Of a stretch of DNA of 64,000 bases, positions 35,494 through 44,258 are shown in pieces. Every line of letters begins with the position of its first letter. The first letter of the stretch is position 1. The DNA comes from Alicyclobacillus sp. SP_1 (GTDB lineage: Bacteria; Bacillota; Bacilli; Alicyclobacillales; Alicyclobacillaceae): positions 22,417 through 86,416 of the forward strand of contig NZ_JAMCCX010000011.1 in the NCBI RefSeq assembly GCF_024706985.1, given 5' to 3'. Below the pieces are notes generated by a model. That model was not told the DNA's origin, did no database searches, and saw only the letters and a program-made list of their open reading frames with translations. The position numbers and the translations under genes were made by a program.

Positions 35494-37368
35494 TCAACTC
35501 CCGGTAATGTAGCGCGTTGCCGGCGATTTTCGGACCATCTGGAGCATACTACCAACGACAGCATCCACCGTCAGGCCAACGTCCTGTAGCAACTCCGCGC
35601 GATTTCCATGTTCCACAAACCGATCCGGCAACCCCATTCTCGTTAAAGGCACCGCGTATCCTTCATCCACCAAAAACTCTGCTACAGCACTTCCCACACC
35701 ACCAGCCAACGCGGCTTCTTCCAGCGTGAGTAAGGGCACCTGCGCCGATGCAAAATGGCGAACCATCCCGACGTCTAAAGGCTTAACGAAGCGTAAATTC
35801 ACCACACTCATCGAGAGACCGTGTTGTGCAAAGAGGCGCTCCGCTGCTTGGGATGCCAACTCAACCATAGGACCGAGAGCCAAAATTGCGCCGTCTCGCC
35901 CTTCACGAATCACTTGAGACTTTCCGATGGGAATCGACTCAATCGGAGACTGCAACGCCACGCCGAGTCCATCTGCCCTCGGGAAGCGAACGGCTACCGG
36001 ACCGGGCTGCTCGAGAGCCGTTTTCAGCATGCGTCTCAACTCGTTTTCGTCTTTCGGCATCATCACCGTCATGTTAGGAATGGCTCGAAGATACGATACA
36101 TCAAACGCTCCCTGATGGGTCTCACCATCTGGTCCAACCAAACCAGCACGGTCCACTGCAAAAACAACCGGAAGTTTTTGAATCGCGATGTCGTGAATCA
36201 GTTGGTCGTAAGCTCTTTGTAGAAATGTCGAGTAGACTGCAAATACTGGTCGCATGCCACTCGCTGCGAGTCCACCACACAAAGTGGTCGCGTGTTGCTC
36301 TGCGATGCCCACGTCAAAGAACCGTTCAGGAAAGCGAATCCCAAATTTATCCAAACCTGTACCGCTTGGCATAGCCGCAGTCACCGCAACAATTTTCGGA
36401 TTCTCTTCGGCTAGTTCGATGAGCGTTTTGCTAAACACGCTCGTGTAAGACGGTGCAGTGGCTGGTTTAGCAGCGCTCGGCCAAGCATGCCACTTATCTG
36501 GCGCATTCTCTGCTGAAGCGTACCCTTTTCCTTTTTCGGTAATGACGTGCAACAAAACAGGGCCTTCCATTTGCTTTGCGTCCTCAAGCACGTCCATGAC
36601 GGCGTTTAAATCGTGCCCATCAATCGGGCCTAAATATTTGAATCCGAATTCCTCAAAGAGATGTCCGGGAACGACCAAATGGCGTACCGAGTCTTTCACC
36701 CGCTCTAGAGCGCGTGTAAGTTTTGGCCCAATGGCGGGGAGTCTGCGCAAGGACTGCTCGATTTCCGCCTTTGCGCGGGAATATGTAGGGTCGCTTCGGA
36801 GTTTGGTTAAATAGTTGGACAGAGCTCCGACATTCTCCGAGATGGACATCTCGTTATCATTCAAAATCACGAGCAAGTTGGTACCCACGTGTCCAGCGTG
36901 ATTCAACGCCTCCATCGCCATCCCGCCCGTGAGAGCGCCATCTCCAATGACGGAGACAACATGGTGGTTACCACCTTCTGCATCTCTGGCAATCGCCATG
37001 CCCAGAGCCGCAGAAATTGAAGTACTCGCATGGCCAACTCCGAATTGGTCATGTACACTTTCCTCGCGCTTTGGAAAGCCCGCCATCCCTTTGAATTTGC
37101 GCAGAGTAGAAAAACGCTCACGGCGGCCAGTTAAAATTTTATGAACATAAGCTTGATGACCAACATCCCAAACGAGCTTATCGATGGGACTGTCAAAGAC
37201 ACGATGCAGTGCGACAGTCAATTCGACTACGCCGAGATTCGCCCCAAAATGTCCCCCAGTCTTCGAAACGGAGTCCACCAAGAATTGGCGTATCTCGATG
37301 CAGAGTTCCTTGAGTTGCTCGTCATCTAAGCTCTTTAAATCCTGTGGGCTATTGATGTGTTCTAACAT
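35494..37368 (-). CDS. dxs: 1-deoxy-D-xylulose-5-phosphate synthase
   Basis: DXS condenses pyruvate and glyceraldehyde 3-phosphate to start the MEP isoprenoid pathway, using thiamine diphosphate. The N-terminal HxxGH-like segment (GGHFGANLG), the ThDP motif GDGALTGGMA...N, the catalytic pyrimidine domain (GIAEQHA) and the C-terminal transketolase domain are visible. I start at MLEHIN (ATG 37368), giving 624 aa, normal for the family; GGGGTG lies nine bases upstream. The gene begins four bases after oapA stops. Its cluster with ispA and OLE RNA is a known context. Confidence 0.95.
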   Translation of the reverse strand: MLEHINSPQDLKSLDDEQLKELCIEIRQFLVDSVSKTGGHFGANLGVVELTVALHRVFDSPIDKLVWDVGHQAYVHKILTGRRERFSTLRKFKGMAGFPKREESVHDQFGVGHASTSISAALGMAIARDAEGGNHHVVSVIGDGALTGGMAMEALNHAGHVGTNLLVILNDNEMSISENVGALSNYLTKLRSDPTYSRAKAEIEQSLRRLPAIGPKLTRALERVKDSVRHLVVPGHLFEEFGFKYLGPIDGHDLNAVMDVLEDAKQMEGPVLLHVITEKGKGYASAENAPDKWHAWPSAAKPATAPSYTSVFSKTLIELAEENPKIVAVTAAMPSGTGLDKFGIRFPERFFDVGIAEQHATTLCGGLAASGMRPVFAVYSTFLQRAYDQLIHDIAIQKLPVVFAVDRAGLVGPDGETHQGAFDVSYLRAIPNMTVMMPKDENELRRMLKTALEQPGPVAVRFPRADGLGVALQSPIESIPIGKSQVIREGRDGAILALGPMVELASQAAERLFAQHGLSMSVVNLRFVKPLDVGMVRHFASAQVPLLTLEEAALAGGVGSAVAEFLVDEGYAVPLTRMGLPDRFVEHGNRAELLQDVGLTVDAVVGSMLQMVRKSPATRYITGS

Positions 37369-37372
37369 CCTG

Positions 37373-37984
37373 CTACACACCCCGCTTCCGACGCTTCCTC
37401 CATCCCCGCTCGTCGCGAAATCGTCGGATTCCACTTTTGCGCGATAAGGTCGCCGCAGTTTCCCAAACTTGGGCGGCAAACAGGACAATAGGAGTCGGAG
37501 AATGAATTGCAACTGTCTTTCCAATAGCTTTCGAACCAACGGTGATGGAAGTGATGAAAGCCGTCAATACAATGGCGATAGCCTCTTTGTACCAACCGTG
37601 CAATTCAATCGATTTGACGAGTTGCACGCTCACCGCGAGTGCACCTGCACCACTCAAAACGCCAGCAATATCGCCAATCACATCTGAACAAACGCTCGCC
37701 ACTTTCTCCGCATTGCGGACAATTCGTATGGCTTTCTTTGCGCCATATACGCGTTTCGAAGCCATCGCGTGAAACGGTGTCTCGCGCGCAGCGGCAGCGG
37801 CCAAACCAAGCATATCGAACGCTACGCCAACCATGACGATACACAGTACACTGACCAAGCCGACATACCACGTTGCCCGATTTAAGGCAATCGTCGACGT
37901 GTCAAACACAGCACTCATGGGAAGAGTAATCGCCGCAATCACCAAGGCAAATCGAATCGGTGTGCGCTTTGCCTTGTTCCGCAT
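37373..37984 (-). CDS. oapA: OLE-associated membrane protein OapA
   Basis: This 203-residue integral membrane protein has about four hydrophobic segments and a strongly basic C-terminal tail (RRFRDERGWRKRRKRG). It vaguely resembles the transmembrane domain of DUF21/CNNM proteins. Its identification as OapA, the partner that brings OLE RNA to the membrane, rests on position: directly downstream of OLE RNA and upstream of dxs, as in Bacillus halodurans. The basic tail would suit RNA binding. AGGAGAGG precedes the ATG. The residue-level family match should be checked. Confidence 0.82.
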   Translation of the reverse strand: MRNKAKRTPIRFALVIAAITLPMSAVFDTSTIALNRATWYVGLVSVLCIVMVGVAFDMLGLAAAAARETPFHAMASKRVYGAKKAIRIVRNAEKVASVCSDVIGDIAGVLSGAGALAVSVQLVKSIELHGWYKEAIAIVLTAFITSITVGSKAIGKTVAIHSPTPIVLFAAQVWETAATLSRKSGIRRFRDERGWRKRRKRGV

Positions 37985-38004
37985 AGATTGAGCCCTCTCC
38001 TAAT

Positions 38005-38608
38005 CGTGCCTTTAATCGGGTGGCAGCACTCTGAGTAAACGCTGTGGCTTAGGTCCAGTTGGTTTTCCCAAGAAGGCGCCTTCGCGTCACCGCACAGGCG
38101 GTTTCCCTTTCAGCCTTCCTTGACTGCGTCGCCGACAATCAGACTAGATTACCACTTAGTCCACACTATAATCCTCAGAGCGCCAAGCCAATGGCGAACA
38201 GTCTAGGCGTTTTCCGCGACAGCCGGGACCACTCTCTAGCCTCTTTTGCAGAACGGATTTCACCTGGCACGGGCAGTCATACCTTGGCCGAGGTTGACCG
38301 CTTGTACCCCAGGATCCTTCAGCACCACTCAAGGCAGGCTACACTGCACACAGATTGCCTCCGCATGCAGGTTCATACCCCAAGCCGTAACCCCATTAAA
38401 CGCGAGCCACGCACTTAGGCCTCCGCGAAAGCTGGGTCGAGTTCCACATGCCATTGCGGCTCTCCCATCTTTCTTAACTCCCAGCATCAGCCCAAGGCTG
38501 GGCGCCTCAAGCCAACACCAGGAACTTCATCGATGTGCCCTTTGGCGGATTTTTAGCCCCGCCTTCAAGAGTGGGCGGCCGACTAGAATACTGCGCCACC
38601 CTCCGTGT
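38005..38608 (-). ncRNA. OLE RNA (ornate large extremophilic RNA)
   Basis: The roughly 600 bases between ispA and oapA lack a credible gene but are full of stems, and the size and setting (ispA, RNA, oapA, dxs) match OLE RNA. On the minus strand the 5' GGGTGGC (38601-38595) pairs with the 3' GCCACCC (38024-38018), with an adjacent GCA/TGC step, closing the whole domain. Internal hairpins include CCGCC-13-GGCGG, CCCAGC-11-GCTGGG and a 12-bp GAAGGCGCCTTC palindrome (38072-38083). An extended -10 promoter lies at 38615-38623. OLE RNA is a membrane-bound ribonucleoprotein with OapA linked to stress tolerance. Exact ends are approximate. Confidence 0.9.
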
Positions 38609-38614
38609 ACGCTT

Positions 38615-38623
38615 AGTATACCA
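38615..38623 (-). promoter_or_regulatory. Extended -10 promoter of OLE RNA
   Basis: TGGTATACT on the minus strand is an extended -10 (TGnTATAMT type). It places the transcription start near 38608, a few bases before the 5' strand of the closing helix. No clear -35 is seen. Confidence 0.55.
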
Positions 38624-38687
38624 CAGCATTTGCAAAGATCTTCAGGAGACCTCCAGATTCCAAAAACACACGAAAACATCCAAGTCT

Positions 38688-39557
38688 CTATCGATCACGG
38701 TTCACCACCATCGACAGCATCTGCTGCAATACGTCGCTGTCGACTGAGAGGGCACTCAATTCCTCGAAAGCCATTTCTTGGACGCTGTGCAATCGAGCTC
38801 TGGCTTCAGACAATCCGAGCAAGGACGGGTAGGTCAACTTTCCGTGCGCCTCATCTGAGCCAACGGTCTTGCCGAGGATAGCAGTGTCTCCCGTAACATC
38901 CAAGATATCGTCGACAATCTGGAATGCCATGCCCAAGTGGCCGCCAAACGCTCTCAAATGCTCGTGGTCTGACGGAGACACCGCTGCCGTCAGTCCGCCA
39001 ATCACGACGCACGCCTGTAACAGTTTTCCCGTTTTGTGCAAATGAATGAATTCCAGGTCCTCCAGAGACGCCTCGCGATTTTGTTCCGCTTCCATATCTG
39101 CCGTCTGACCCAAGACCATTCCCTGCATCCCGGCGGCCTCCGCTAACGTCCGAATCACATTTATCTGAATGGAGTCACTCACGGATGTTTTCCGCGTCAT
39201 CAATTCGAACGCCAATGTTTGGAGCGCGTCACCAGCCAGTAATGCGATGGCCTGTCCGAAGATGCGGTGATTCGTGGGTTGTCCTCTTCGCAAGTCGTCG
39301 TTGTCCATACACGGCAAATCGTCGTGAATTAAAGAATAGGCATGGATACATTCGACAGCTGCCGCGAACGGCAACAAGTTTTGTTCATGTTGGCCAAACA
39401 TCGTACCAGTAGCCAGAATAAGAGCTGGGCGAAGCCGCTTTCCGGGGGATAAGAGGCTGTACTTCATCGACTGGTGAAGAGTCGACGAAACCGGTATTTG
39501 TTCGTCCAGATATTTTTCAACCATTTTCGCCCAGCGAGCAATATCGCGCTGAATCAA
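38688..39557 (-). CDS. ispA: Farnesyl diphosphate synthase / short-chain polyprenyl synthase
   Basis: IspA adds isopentenyl diphosphate to DMAPP and GPP. The first Asp-rich motif (DDLPCMD at 79-85) and second (DDILD, about 217-221) are present, along with the GKRLRP start and LVIGG-like segments. The 289-aa length suits FPP synthase. The start is a TTG with GGGGGAG upstream; the next Met is 12 codons on. It follows xseB by 11 bases and precedes OLE RNA. Products supply undecaprenyl, quinone and hopanoid precursors. Confidence 0.94.
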   Translation of the reverse strand: MIQRDIARWAKMVEKYLDEQIPVSSTLHQSMKYSLLSPGKRLRPALILATGTMFGQHEQNLLPFAAAVECIHAYSLIHDDLPCMDNDDLRRGQPTNHRIFGQAIALLAGDALQTLAFELMTRKTSVSDSIQINVIRTLAEAAGMQGMVLGQTADMEAEQNREASLEDLEFIHLHKTGKLLQACVVIGGLTAAVSPSDHEHLRAFGGHLGMAFQIVDDILDVTGDTAILGKTVGSDEAHGKLTYPSLLGLSEARARLHSVQEMAFEELSALSVDSDVLQQMLSMVVNRDR

Positions 39558-39568
39558 ACCGTCTCCCC

Positions 39569-39787
39569 CTACTCTGGTAAACCTGAACCTCCATCGAGTT
39601 TGGCGCTCAATTGCTCAATTTGCAACTCGGCCTCATCCAGTTGTCTGCGGCAAAACAACACGAGATCCATCGCAGTCTTATAACGGACAATGGATTCGGC
39701 CAGCGGGAGTTCCCCGGACTCTAATTGTCGCACCGCATCTTCCAGAGACTTCATAGCCACTTCAAAGCTCATCTGCTCTTCACTCAC
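39569..39787 (-). CDS. xseB: Exodeoxyribonuclease VII small subunit
   Basis: XseB is the small helical subunit of exonuclease VII, which degrades single-stranded DNA. The core FEVAMKSLEDAVRQLESGE and a C-terminal coiled coil match the family. The length is 72 aa from the GTG at 39787, which has AAGGAGG at ideal 8-base spacing. An ATG two codons earlier (39793) is only two bases from that site and is less likely. The gene follows xseA closely, with a 16-bp tandem duplication at the junction. Confidence 0.9.
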   Translation of the reverse strand: MSEEQMSFEVAMKSLEDAVRQLESGELPLAESIVRYKTAMDLVLFCRRQLDEAELQIEQLSAKLDGGSGLPE

Positions 39788-39800
39788 TGCCATTTCCTCC

Positions 39801-39832
39801 TTCAATGTGGCGAACCTTCAATGTGGCGAACC
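39801..39832. repeat. Perfect 16-bp tandem duplication at the xseA/xseB junction
   Basis: TTCAATGTGGCGAACC occurs twice in a row (39801-39816 and 39817-39832). It spans the last codons and the stop of xseA. Because 16 is not a multiple of three, the second copy shifts frame and places the present xseA stop just before the xseB ribosome-binding site. Confidence 0.92.
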
Positions 39833-41154
39833 TTTACTTCTCCATTCGACAAGCGGACGCGAAGAATTTCCTGTGGATGGACTTGCTCCACTAAACTAAC
39901 CACTTTCTCGTCTGGTCCATCTCCAGAGTAAACAACGCTAAAACCTCGAGACAGAACGGACAGAGGATTTAGAGCGACCAACGCCGCAGACTTTCGCTCG
40001 AGTGCCACGTCCCGATTGTGCCAATTGCGGCGCACGCTTTCAGATAAAATAGCGCTCACAAGATTCACTTTTTCTCGATTTAACTTCAATCTGCGTTCTG
40101 GGCTCATTTTTCGCACGCGCTGATGAAAGTCGTCGAGACGTCGCTTCAAAAGCTGCAACGGTCGAATTGAACTCGACTGTAATTGCTGTTGCAGAAAATC
40201 CAGCGACTGCCTCCGCTTATCGACAAAAAGAGTCGGCTGTTGAAAGACTGGCCTTTTATCGATGTTCTCGATTCGCTCGCGCCGCCTCAAACTTTGCTGT
40301 CGCCAAGCGTTGTGCGCACGCACGAGCGATTCGTTTATCCATGAAAAAAGCTCGTCCTGATGAGGAGCGACTAATTCGGCAGCCGCCGTTGGAGTTGCGG
40401 CACGCACGTCTGCGGCAAAGTCACAAAGAGTCACGTCCGTCTCGTGACCCACCGCCGAAATGACTGGGATTGACATCCCTGCTACCGCACGCACCACAAT
40501 TTCTTCATTAAAGGGCCACAGTTCTTCGAGTGACCCACCGCCTCGCCCAATGACAATCACATCGATGGCGGGACGGACTTTCTTCAGTTGGTTCAGTCCG
40601 GCTACTAAACTCGCTGCAGCGTCTGGACCTTGGACCAAGGCTGGCGCCACGAAGACTTTGGCCAACGGATATCGCCTTTGAAGTGTCGTACAGATGTCAC
40701 GCAAAACGGCACCAGTCGGCGAAGTGACCACGCCAATACGAGTTGGAAAGCGCGGTAAAGATTTTTTTTGAGCGACATCAAACAAGCCCTCGTCTGTTAG
40801 TTTTTTCTTTAATTGTTCATAAGCAACATAGAGAGCCCCTAGTCCATCCGGTTGCATGGCATCCACGTACAACTGATACTGGCCATCTCGCTCAAAAACG
40901 CCAACGGATCCACGGCATACAACTTTCATGCCATCTTCCGGACGGAAAGGAAGATTTCGATTACGACTGCTAAACATGACCGCTCGGAGGCGACTGCTTT
41001 CATCTTTCAAGGTAAAATACATGTGCCCGCTACTGTGATGTTTGAAATTTGATATTTCGCCAGATACGTGACACTGCGATAAGCGCTCGTCCGATTCAAG
41101 TCGCGTTTTGATGAACTGATTCAACGCTGCTACCGAATAAATGGGTTTTTCCAT
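39802..41154 (-). CDS. xseA: Exodeoxyribonuclease VII large subunit
   Basis: XseA is the catalytic subunit of exonuclease VII. It has an N-terminal OB-fold (about residues 4-100, VSGEISNF and GHMYFTLKD), a catalytic core (RGGGSLEELWPFN, then SAVGHETDVTLCDFAADVRAATP-type segment) and long helical stalk repeats with a C-terminal domain (NPLSVLSRGFSV). The 450-aa length is normal. The last residues (VRHIEGSPH) are generated by the tandem duplication. It follows folD by four bases. Confidence 0.94.
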   Translation of the reverse strand: MEKPIYSVAALNQFIKTRLESDERLSQCHVSGEISNFKHHSSGHMYFTLKDESSRLRAVMFSSRNRNLPFRPEDGMKVVCRGSVGVFERDGQYQLYVDAMQPDGLGALYVAYEQLKKKLTDEGLFDVAQKKSLPRFPTRIGVVTSPTGAVLRDICTTLQRRYPLAKVFVAPALVQGPDAAASLVAGLNQLKKVRPAIDVIVIGRGGGSLEELWPFNEEIVVRAVAGMSIPVISAVGHETDVTLCDFAADVRAATPTAAAELVAPHQDELFSWINESLVRAHNAWRQQSLRRRERIENIDKRPVFQQPTLFVDKRRQSLDFLQQQLQSSSIRPLQLLKRRLDDFHQRVRKMSPERRLKLNREKVNLVSAILSESVRRNWHNRDVALERKSAALVALNPLSVLSRGFSVVYSGDGPDEKVVSLVEQVHPQEILRVRLSNGEVKVRHIEGSPH

Positions 41155-41158
41155 TGAC

Positions 41159-42016
41159 TCAAGACGCCCCTAACTGCACTCTCTTCTTCCCAAGCGTGAC
41201 TGTGTTCTGCAGTAGCATGGCCACCGTCAATGGCCCCACGCCTCCAGGCACGGGAGTGATATAAGCAGCAACTTCCGATACCTCTGCGAAGCGTACATCT
41301 CCAACCAAGCGGTCTTTTACATAGTTGTTGCCAACATCAATCACTACTGCTCCCGGCTGAACATCGTCTCCTCCAATCAAACCTGCACAACCAGCCGCCA
41401 CGACTAAAATGTCTGCCTGTCTCGTTACCTCAGACAAATTTTTTGTCTGTCTGTGGCATGTGGTCACGGTAGACCCTGCAGACATCAACAGCAAACTCAT
41501 CGGTTTGCCGACAATATTGCTGCGGCCGACCACGACCGACCGCTTGCTCCTTGGGTCAATCGAGTACCTTCTCAGCAATTCCATAATCCCAAGCGGCGTA
41601 CACGGCCATACTCGCGGACTTCCCAAGTAACAGAGGCCAGCGTTTTCCGGATGAAATCCGTCGACATCCTTGGCTGGGGCTATGCTCGACAGTATTTCTA
41701 TCGCATTCAAGTGCAACGGTAGGGGCAATTGTACTAAAATCCCATCCACCCGCGAGTCGTGATTTAATTCTTGAATGACCGCGATGAGCGCCTCTTGAGA
41801 GATGTCTTTTGAAACTTGTACAATCTCACCACGAATCCCTACTTTCTCAGCTGCTCGTTTTTTGCTGCGCACGTAACTCAAGGACGCCGGTTCGTTGCCG
41901 ACGATAACGACCGTCAGACCATAAGCTCTCCCGAGCTCCTCTGCCTGTTGGACGGCTTCACGAATTTCTTCCTGAATCTGATTTGCCACTTTCTTTCCAT
42001 CGAGGATCGTCGACAA
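41159..42016 (-). CDS. folD: Bifunctional methylenetetrahydrofolate dehydrogenase/cyclohydrolase
   Basis: FolD interconverts 5,10-methylene-, methenyl- and 10-formyl-tetrahydrofolate with NADP. The catalytic Tyr-Lys region (SYVRSKKRA), the substrate loop (GILVQLPLPLH), DVDGFHP and the NADP motif VVGRSNIVGKP are present, as is PGGVGPLT near the end. The 285-aa length is normal. The start is a TTG with GGAAGG upstream, three bases after the flavoprotein gene stop. Confidence 0.95.
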   Translation of the reverse strand: MSTILDGKKVANQIQEEIREAVQQAEELGRAYGLTVVIVGNEPASLSYVRSKKRAAEKVGIRGEIVQVSKDISQEALIAVIQELNHDSRVDGILVQLPLPLHLNAIEILSSIAPAKDVDGFHPENAGLCYLGSPRVWPCTPLGIMELLRRYSIDPRSKRSVVVGRSNIVGKPMSLLLMSAGSTVTTCHRQTKNLSEVTRQADILVVAAGCAGLIGGDDVQPGAVVIDVGNNYVKDRLVGDVRFAEVSEVAAYITPVPGGVGPLTVAMLLQNTVTLGKKRVQLGAS

Positions 42017-42018
42017 TC

Positions 42019-43050
42019 TTATTCTTCCTTCCCGCTCGTTCCACCATCGTCTTTGCGGTTACTGCTGTGCCCAGGGCTCAACTTTGCCTTTGGATCGATA
42101 AACGTTTTTGCGTTATTGACTGCAGTCGGAGCTTCACCAAACCCGGTGGCAATAAGTTTGACTTTGCCTGGATACGTGACAATGTCTCCAGCGGCATAGA
42201 CGCCAGGAATGTTGGTCTCCATGCGTGTATTGACCAAAATTTCATTTTTGTCAATCTCCAGTCCCCAATTGGCAATGGGACCGAGCGCAGCAGAAAAACC
42301 GAGGCCACTGACCACGGCGTCTACTTCGAGTGCCATGACATCCTTGGTTCGATTGTGCACAATGTCGACCGACTCTACCCAATCGGTACCGTGAACCGCA
42401 TCAAGCTCACAGAATGTGAGAACGCGAACGGAAGAGTTCTCGAGTTGCTTGACCGTCTCTTCGTGGGCCCGGAACTGGTCACGTCTGTGGATGAGCGTCA
42501 CTTGCGCATGAACACTTTCCAACATTAATGCAAAGTCGAGCGCGGTGTCTCCACCGCCCACGACCAGCACTCGTTTGTTTTCGAACTTTTCCAAATGGTC
42601 GATAAAATAATAAACTCCTCTGCCATCAAAATCATTGGAGTTCCGGCCAGGCAGAGGGCGCGGCGTGAATACCCCAATGCCACCACAGAGTATCACTGCT
42701 CGGCCAAAATGCACTCCCTTATCCGTATCCAATTGAAAGACTCCATCTTCTCGTCGAACTAATGTCTCGACTCGCTCATTCAAACAGATGTCCGGATGAG
42801 CCGAAACAGCTTGTTCAAGAAGTTGATCTACTAAATCACGGGCTAGAATTTTCGGGAATCCTGGTACATCGTAGATGAATTTTTCCGGATAAAGCGCCGT
42901 CAATTGTCCGCCTATCTCTGGCAAGCTGTCAATAATTTTGCAGGAGACATCGCGCATGCCACAATAAAACGCCGCAAACAGTCCAGTGGGCCCGCCACCA
43001 ATAATGAGAATGTCGCTGATGGATAGAGTGTCCGTTTCCATATTCGCCAA
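42019..43050 (-). CDS. NAD(P)/FAD oxidoreductase, ferredoxin-NADP reductase (YumC) type
   Basis: This 343-residue flavoprotein belongs to the thioredoxin-reductase-like ferredoxin/flavodoxin-NADP+ reductases. It has the FAD site (DILIIGGGPTGL), the NADPH site (VLVVGGGDTALDFAL) and the FAD C-terminal GD motif (YAAGDIVTYPGK), but no CxxC disulfide, which separates it from thioredoxin reductase. I start at a TTG (43050) with GGAGGG six bases upstream; an ATG three codons later is 15 bases from it. It has its own sigma-A-like promoter at 43124-43152 and precedes folD. Confidence 0.88.
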   Translation of the reverse strand: MANMETDTLSISDILIIGGGPTGLFAAFYCGMRDVSCKIIDSLPEIGGQLTALYPEKFIYDVPGFPKILARDLVDQLLEQAVSAHPDICLNERVETLVRREDGVFQLDTDKGVHFGRAVILCGGIGVFTPRPLPGRNSNDFDGRGVYYFIDHLEKFENKRVLVVGGGDTALDFALMLESVHAQVTLIHRRDQFRAHEETVKQLENSSVRVLTFCELDAVHGTDWVESVDIVHNRTKDVMALEVDAVVSGLGFSAALGPIANWGLEIDKNEILVNTRMETNIPGVYAAGDIVTYPGKVKLIATGFGEAPTAVNNAKTFIDPKAKLSPGHSSNRKDDGGTSGKEE

Positions 43051-43123
43051 TGTAGTCCCTCCGCCACAGACTAATATCCTAGTATTCGTTACATCGCAGC
43101 AGGTGATAGACAGCCTGCGGTCC

Positions 43124-43152
43124 ATTATAGCTTACTTCATCATGATTGTGGA
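43124..43152 (-). promoter_or_regulatory. Sigma-A promoter of the flavoprotein-folD-xse transcript
   Basis: TCCACA (43152-43147, 4/6), a 17-base spacer and a perfect TATAAT (43129-43124) on the minus strand, with a leader of about 65 bases to the TTG start. It is the best -10 match seen in the window. Confidence 0.75.
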
Positions 43153-43241
43153 CCAAGAATGTTGCGAGACTTCAGAGCGAACGCCCGGAGAGGCGGGGCC
43201 AGAACTCGCTGCCGAAACGCCTGTCCAATCGACTTCCACTG

Positions 43242-44258
43242 TTAGGACAGAATGAACTTTCGTGCTATCGCGGCAACTCCCAATGCGTTGTCCGAACTAT
43301 ATTTCGGTGGAGCGAATTGAACCTTCAGTCCAGGGTGAAGAATCGCTAGACGATGGACAATACGGTCGCGAATCCAGCGATTGGACGATACCCCACCCGC
43401 GATGACAACGTGACCGACCTGATGATGTTGTAAACCCGCATGAATCGCCTTGATGACCCCAGTCGCAATGCTACGCATGACCGCATGGGCAATCAACGGC
43501 GGGGCGACTCCATTTTTAATCGAGCGCATGGCTGCTGAACAAGGACCGGAGAAACTCATAGACGTTCCAGACACCGATGTCGGCAAATGGAAGGTATCCG
43601 CTTGGCCAGGTAGCACAGACAAAGCGAGGCGCTCCATCTGCGGGCCCGCAGGAAAGGGAAGGCCAAGAGCGACGCCAACGCGATCGACAAATTGACCCGC
43701 ATGCAGGTCAGCACCTATGCCAATCTCTTCAATTCGATAGCCGAATCGAGTCGGGGCCGCGAGTAGAACGTCGGACGTCCCCCCCGACAAGTGCACTGCC
43801 AAGAATGGCTGCTCTTCTACATTCGGCAAAAAAAAGTCCGCGGCCGCCAAGTGGCCTTCCTGATGGGTGGTTTGCACAACAGGAATGGGTTCCAAAAAAT
43901 GAGCCAACGAGTGTGCGAGTGAGGCGCCCGCTTGAAATACAGGCATGTAGGAAGTCATAAGAGGGCGCGGGCGCACCGAAACCCCAATACATCGCACCAC
44001 AGGCTTTCGAATATCCAGAGAGCGAAACGTTTCGTGTAAGCCGAACATCAACTCAGGCAATTGGCGCTGGTGTAAAAACGTAGCTTCTGACTGACGAAGG
44101 CCAACATGTCCTGAGTCGACCGGCAACACGCGCCGTTTGTCCCCTAGAATACTTCCTGATTGCAAAGAAATGGCACATAACGAGGTTGTATAACTGCTCG
44201 TGTCAAGACCTAAAACGACGTCGACGGTACCTGTCTCCAGACCCATGCTCTGTGTCAC
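43242..44258 (-). CDS. TsaD/Gcp-like ASKHA-fold protein (paralogue)
   Basis: The 338-residue protein has the TsaD-type ASKHA fold: the N-terminal phosphate-binding GLDTSSYTTS, the metal-binding HxxxH (THQEGH), LSGGTSD, and the C-terminal IAGGVSSN. It departs from true TsaD in the middle: AGQFVDRVGVALGLPFPAGP replaces the usual GEAFDKVARLLGLPYPGGP. A paralogue of this kind is known near nusB in Firmicutes; the authentic tsaD is normally beside tsaB/tsaE elsewhere. Whether it takes part in t6A synthesis is unknown. It starts at GTG overlapping the nusB stop. Confidence 0.82.
   Translation of the reverse strand: MTQSMGLETGTVDVVLGLDTSSYTTSLCAISLQSGSILGDKRRVLPVDSGHVGLRQSEATFLHQRQLPELMFGLHETFRSLDIRKPVVRCIGVSVRPRPLMTSYMPVFQAGASLAHSLAHFLEPIPVVQTTHQEGHLAAADFFLPNVEEQPFLAVHLSGGTSDVLLAAPTRFGYRIEEIGIGADLHAGQFVDRVGVALGLPFPAGPQMERLALSVLPGQADTFHLPTSVSGTSMSFSGPCSAAMRSIKNGVAPPLIAHAVMRSIATGVIKAIHAGLQHHQVGHVVIAGGVSSNRWIRDRIVHRLAILHPGLKVQFAPPKYSSDNALGVAAIARKFILS

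Noticed and set aside
38059..38881. Two long plus-strand frames (38059-38418 and 38246-38881) in the ispA-oapA gap
   Set aside because: They lack ribosome-binding sites and family resemblance, and lie antisense to the structured OLE RNA; the second also runs into ispA.
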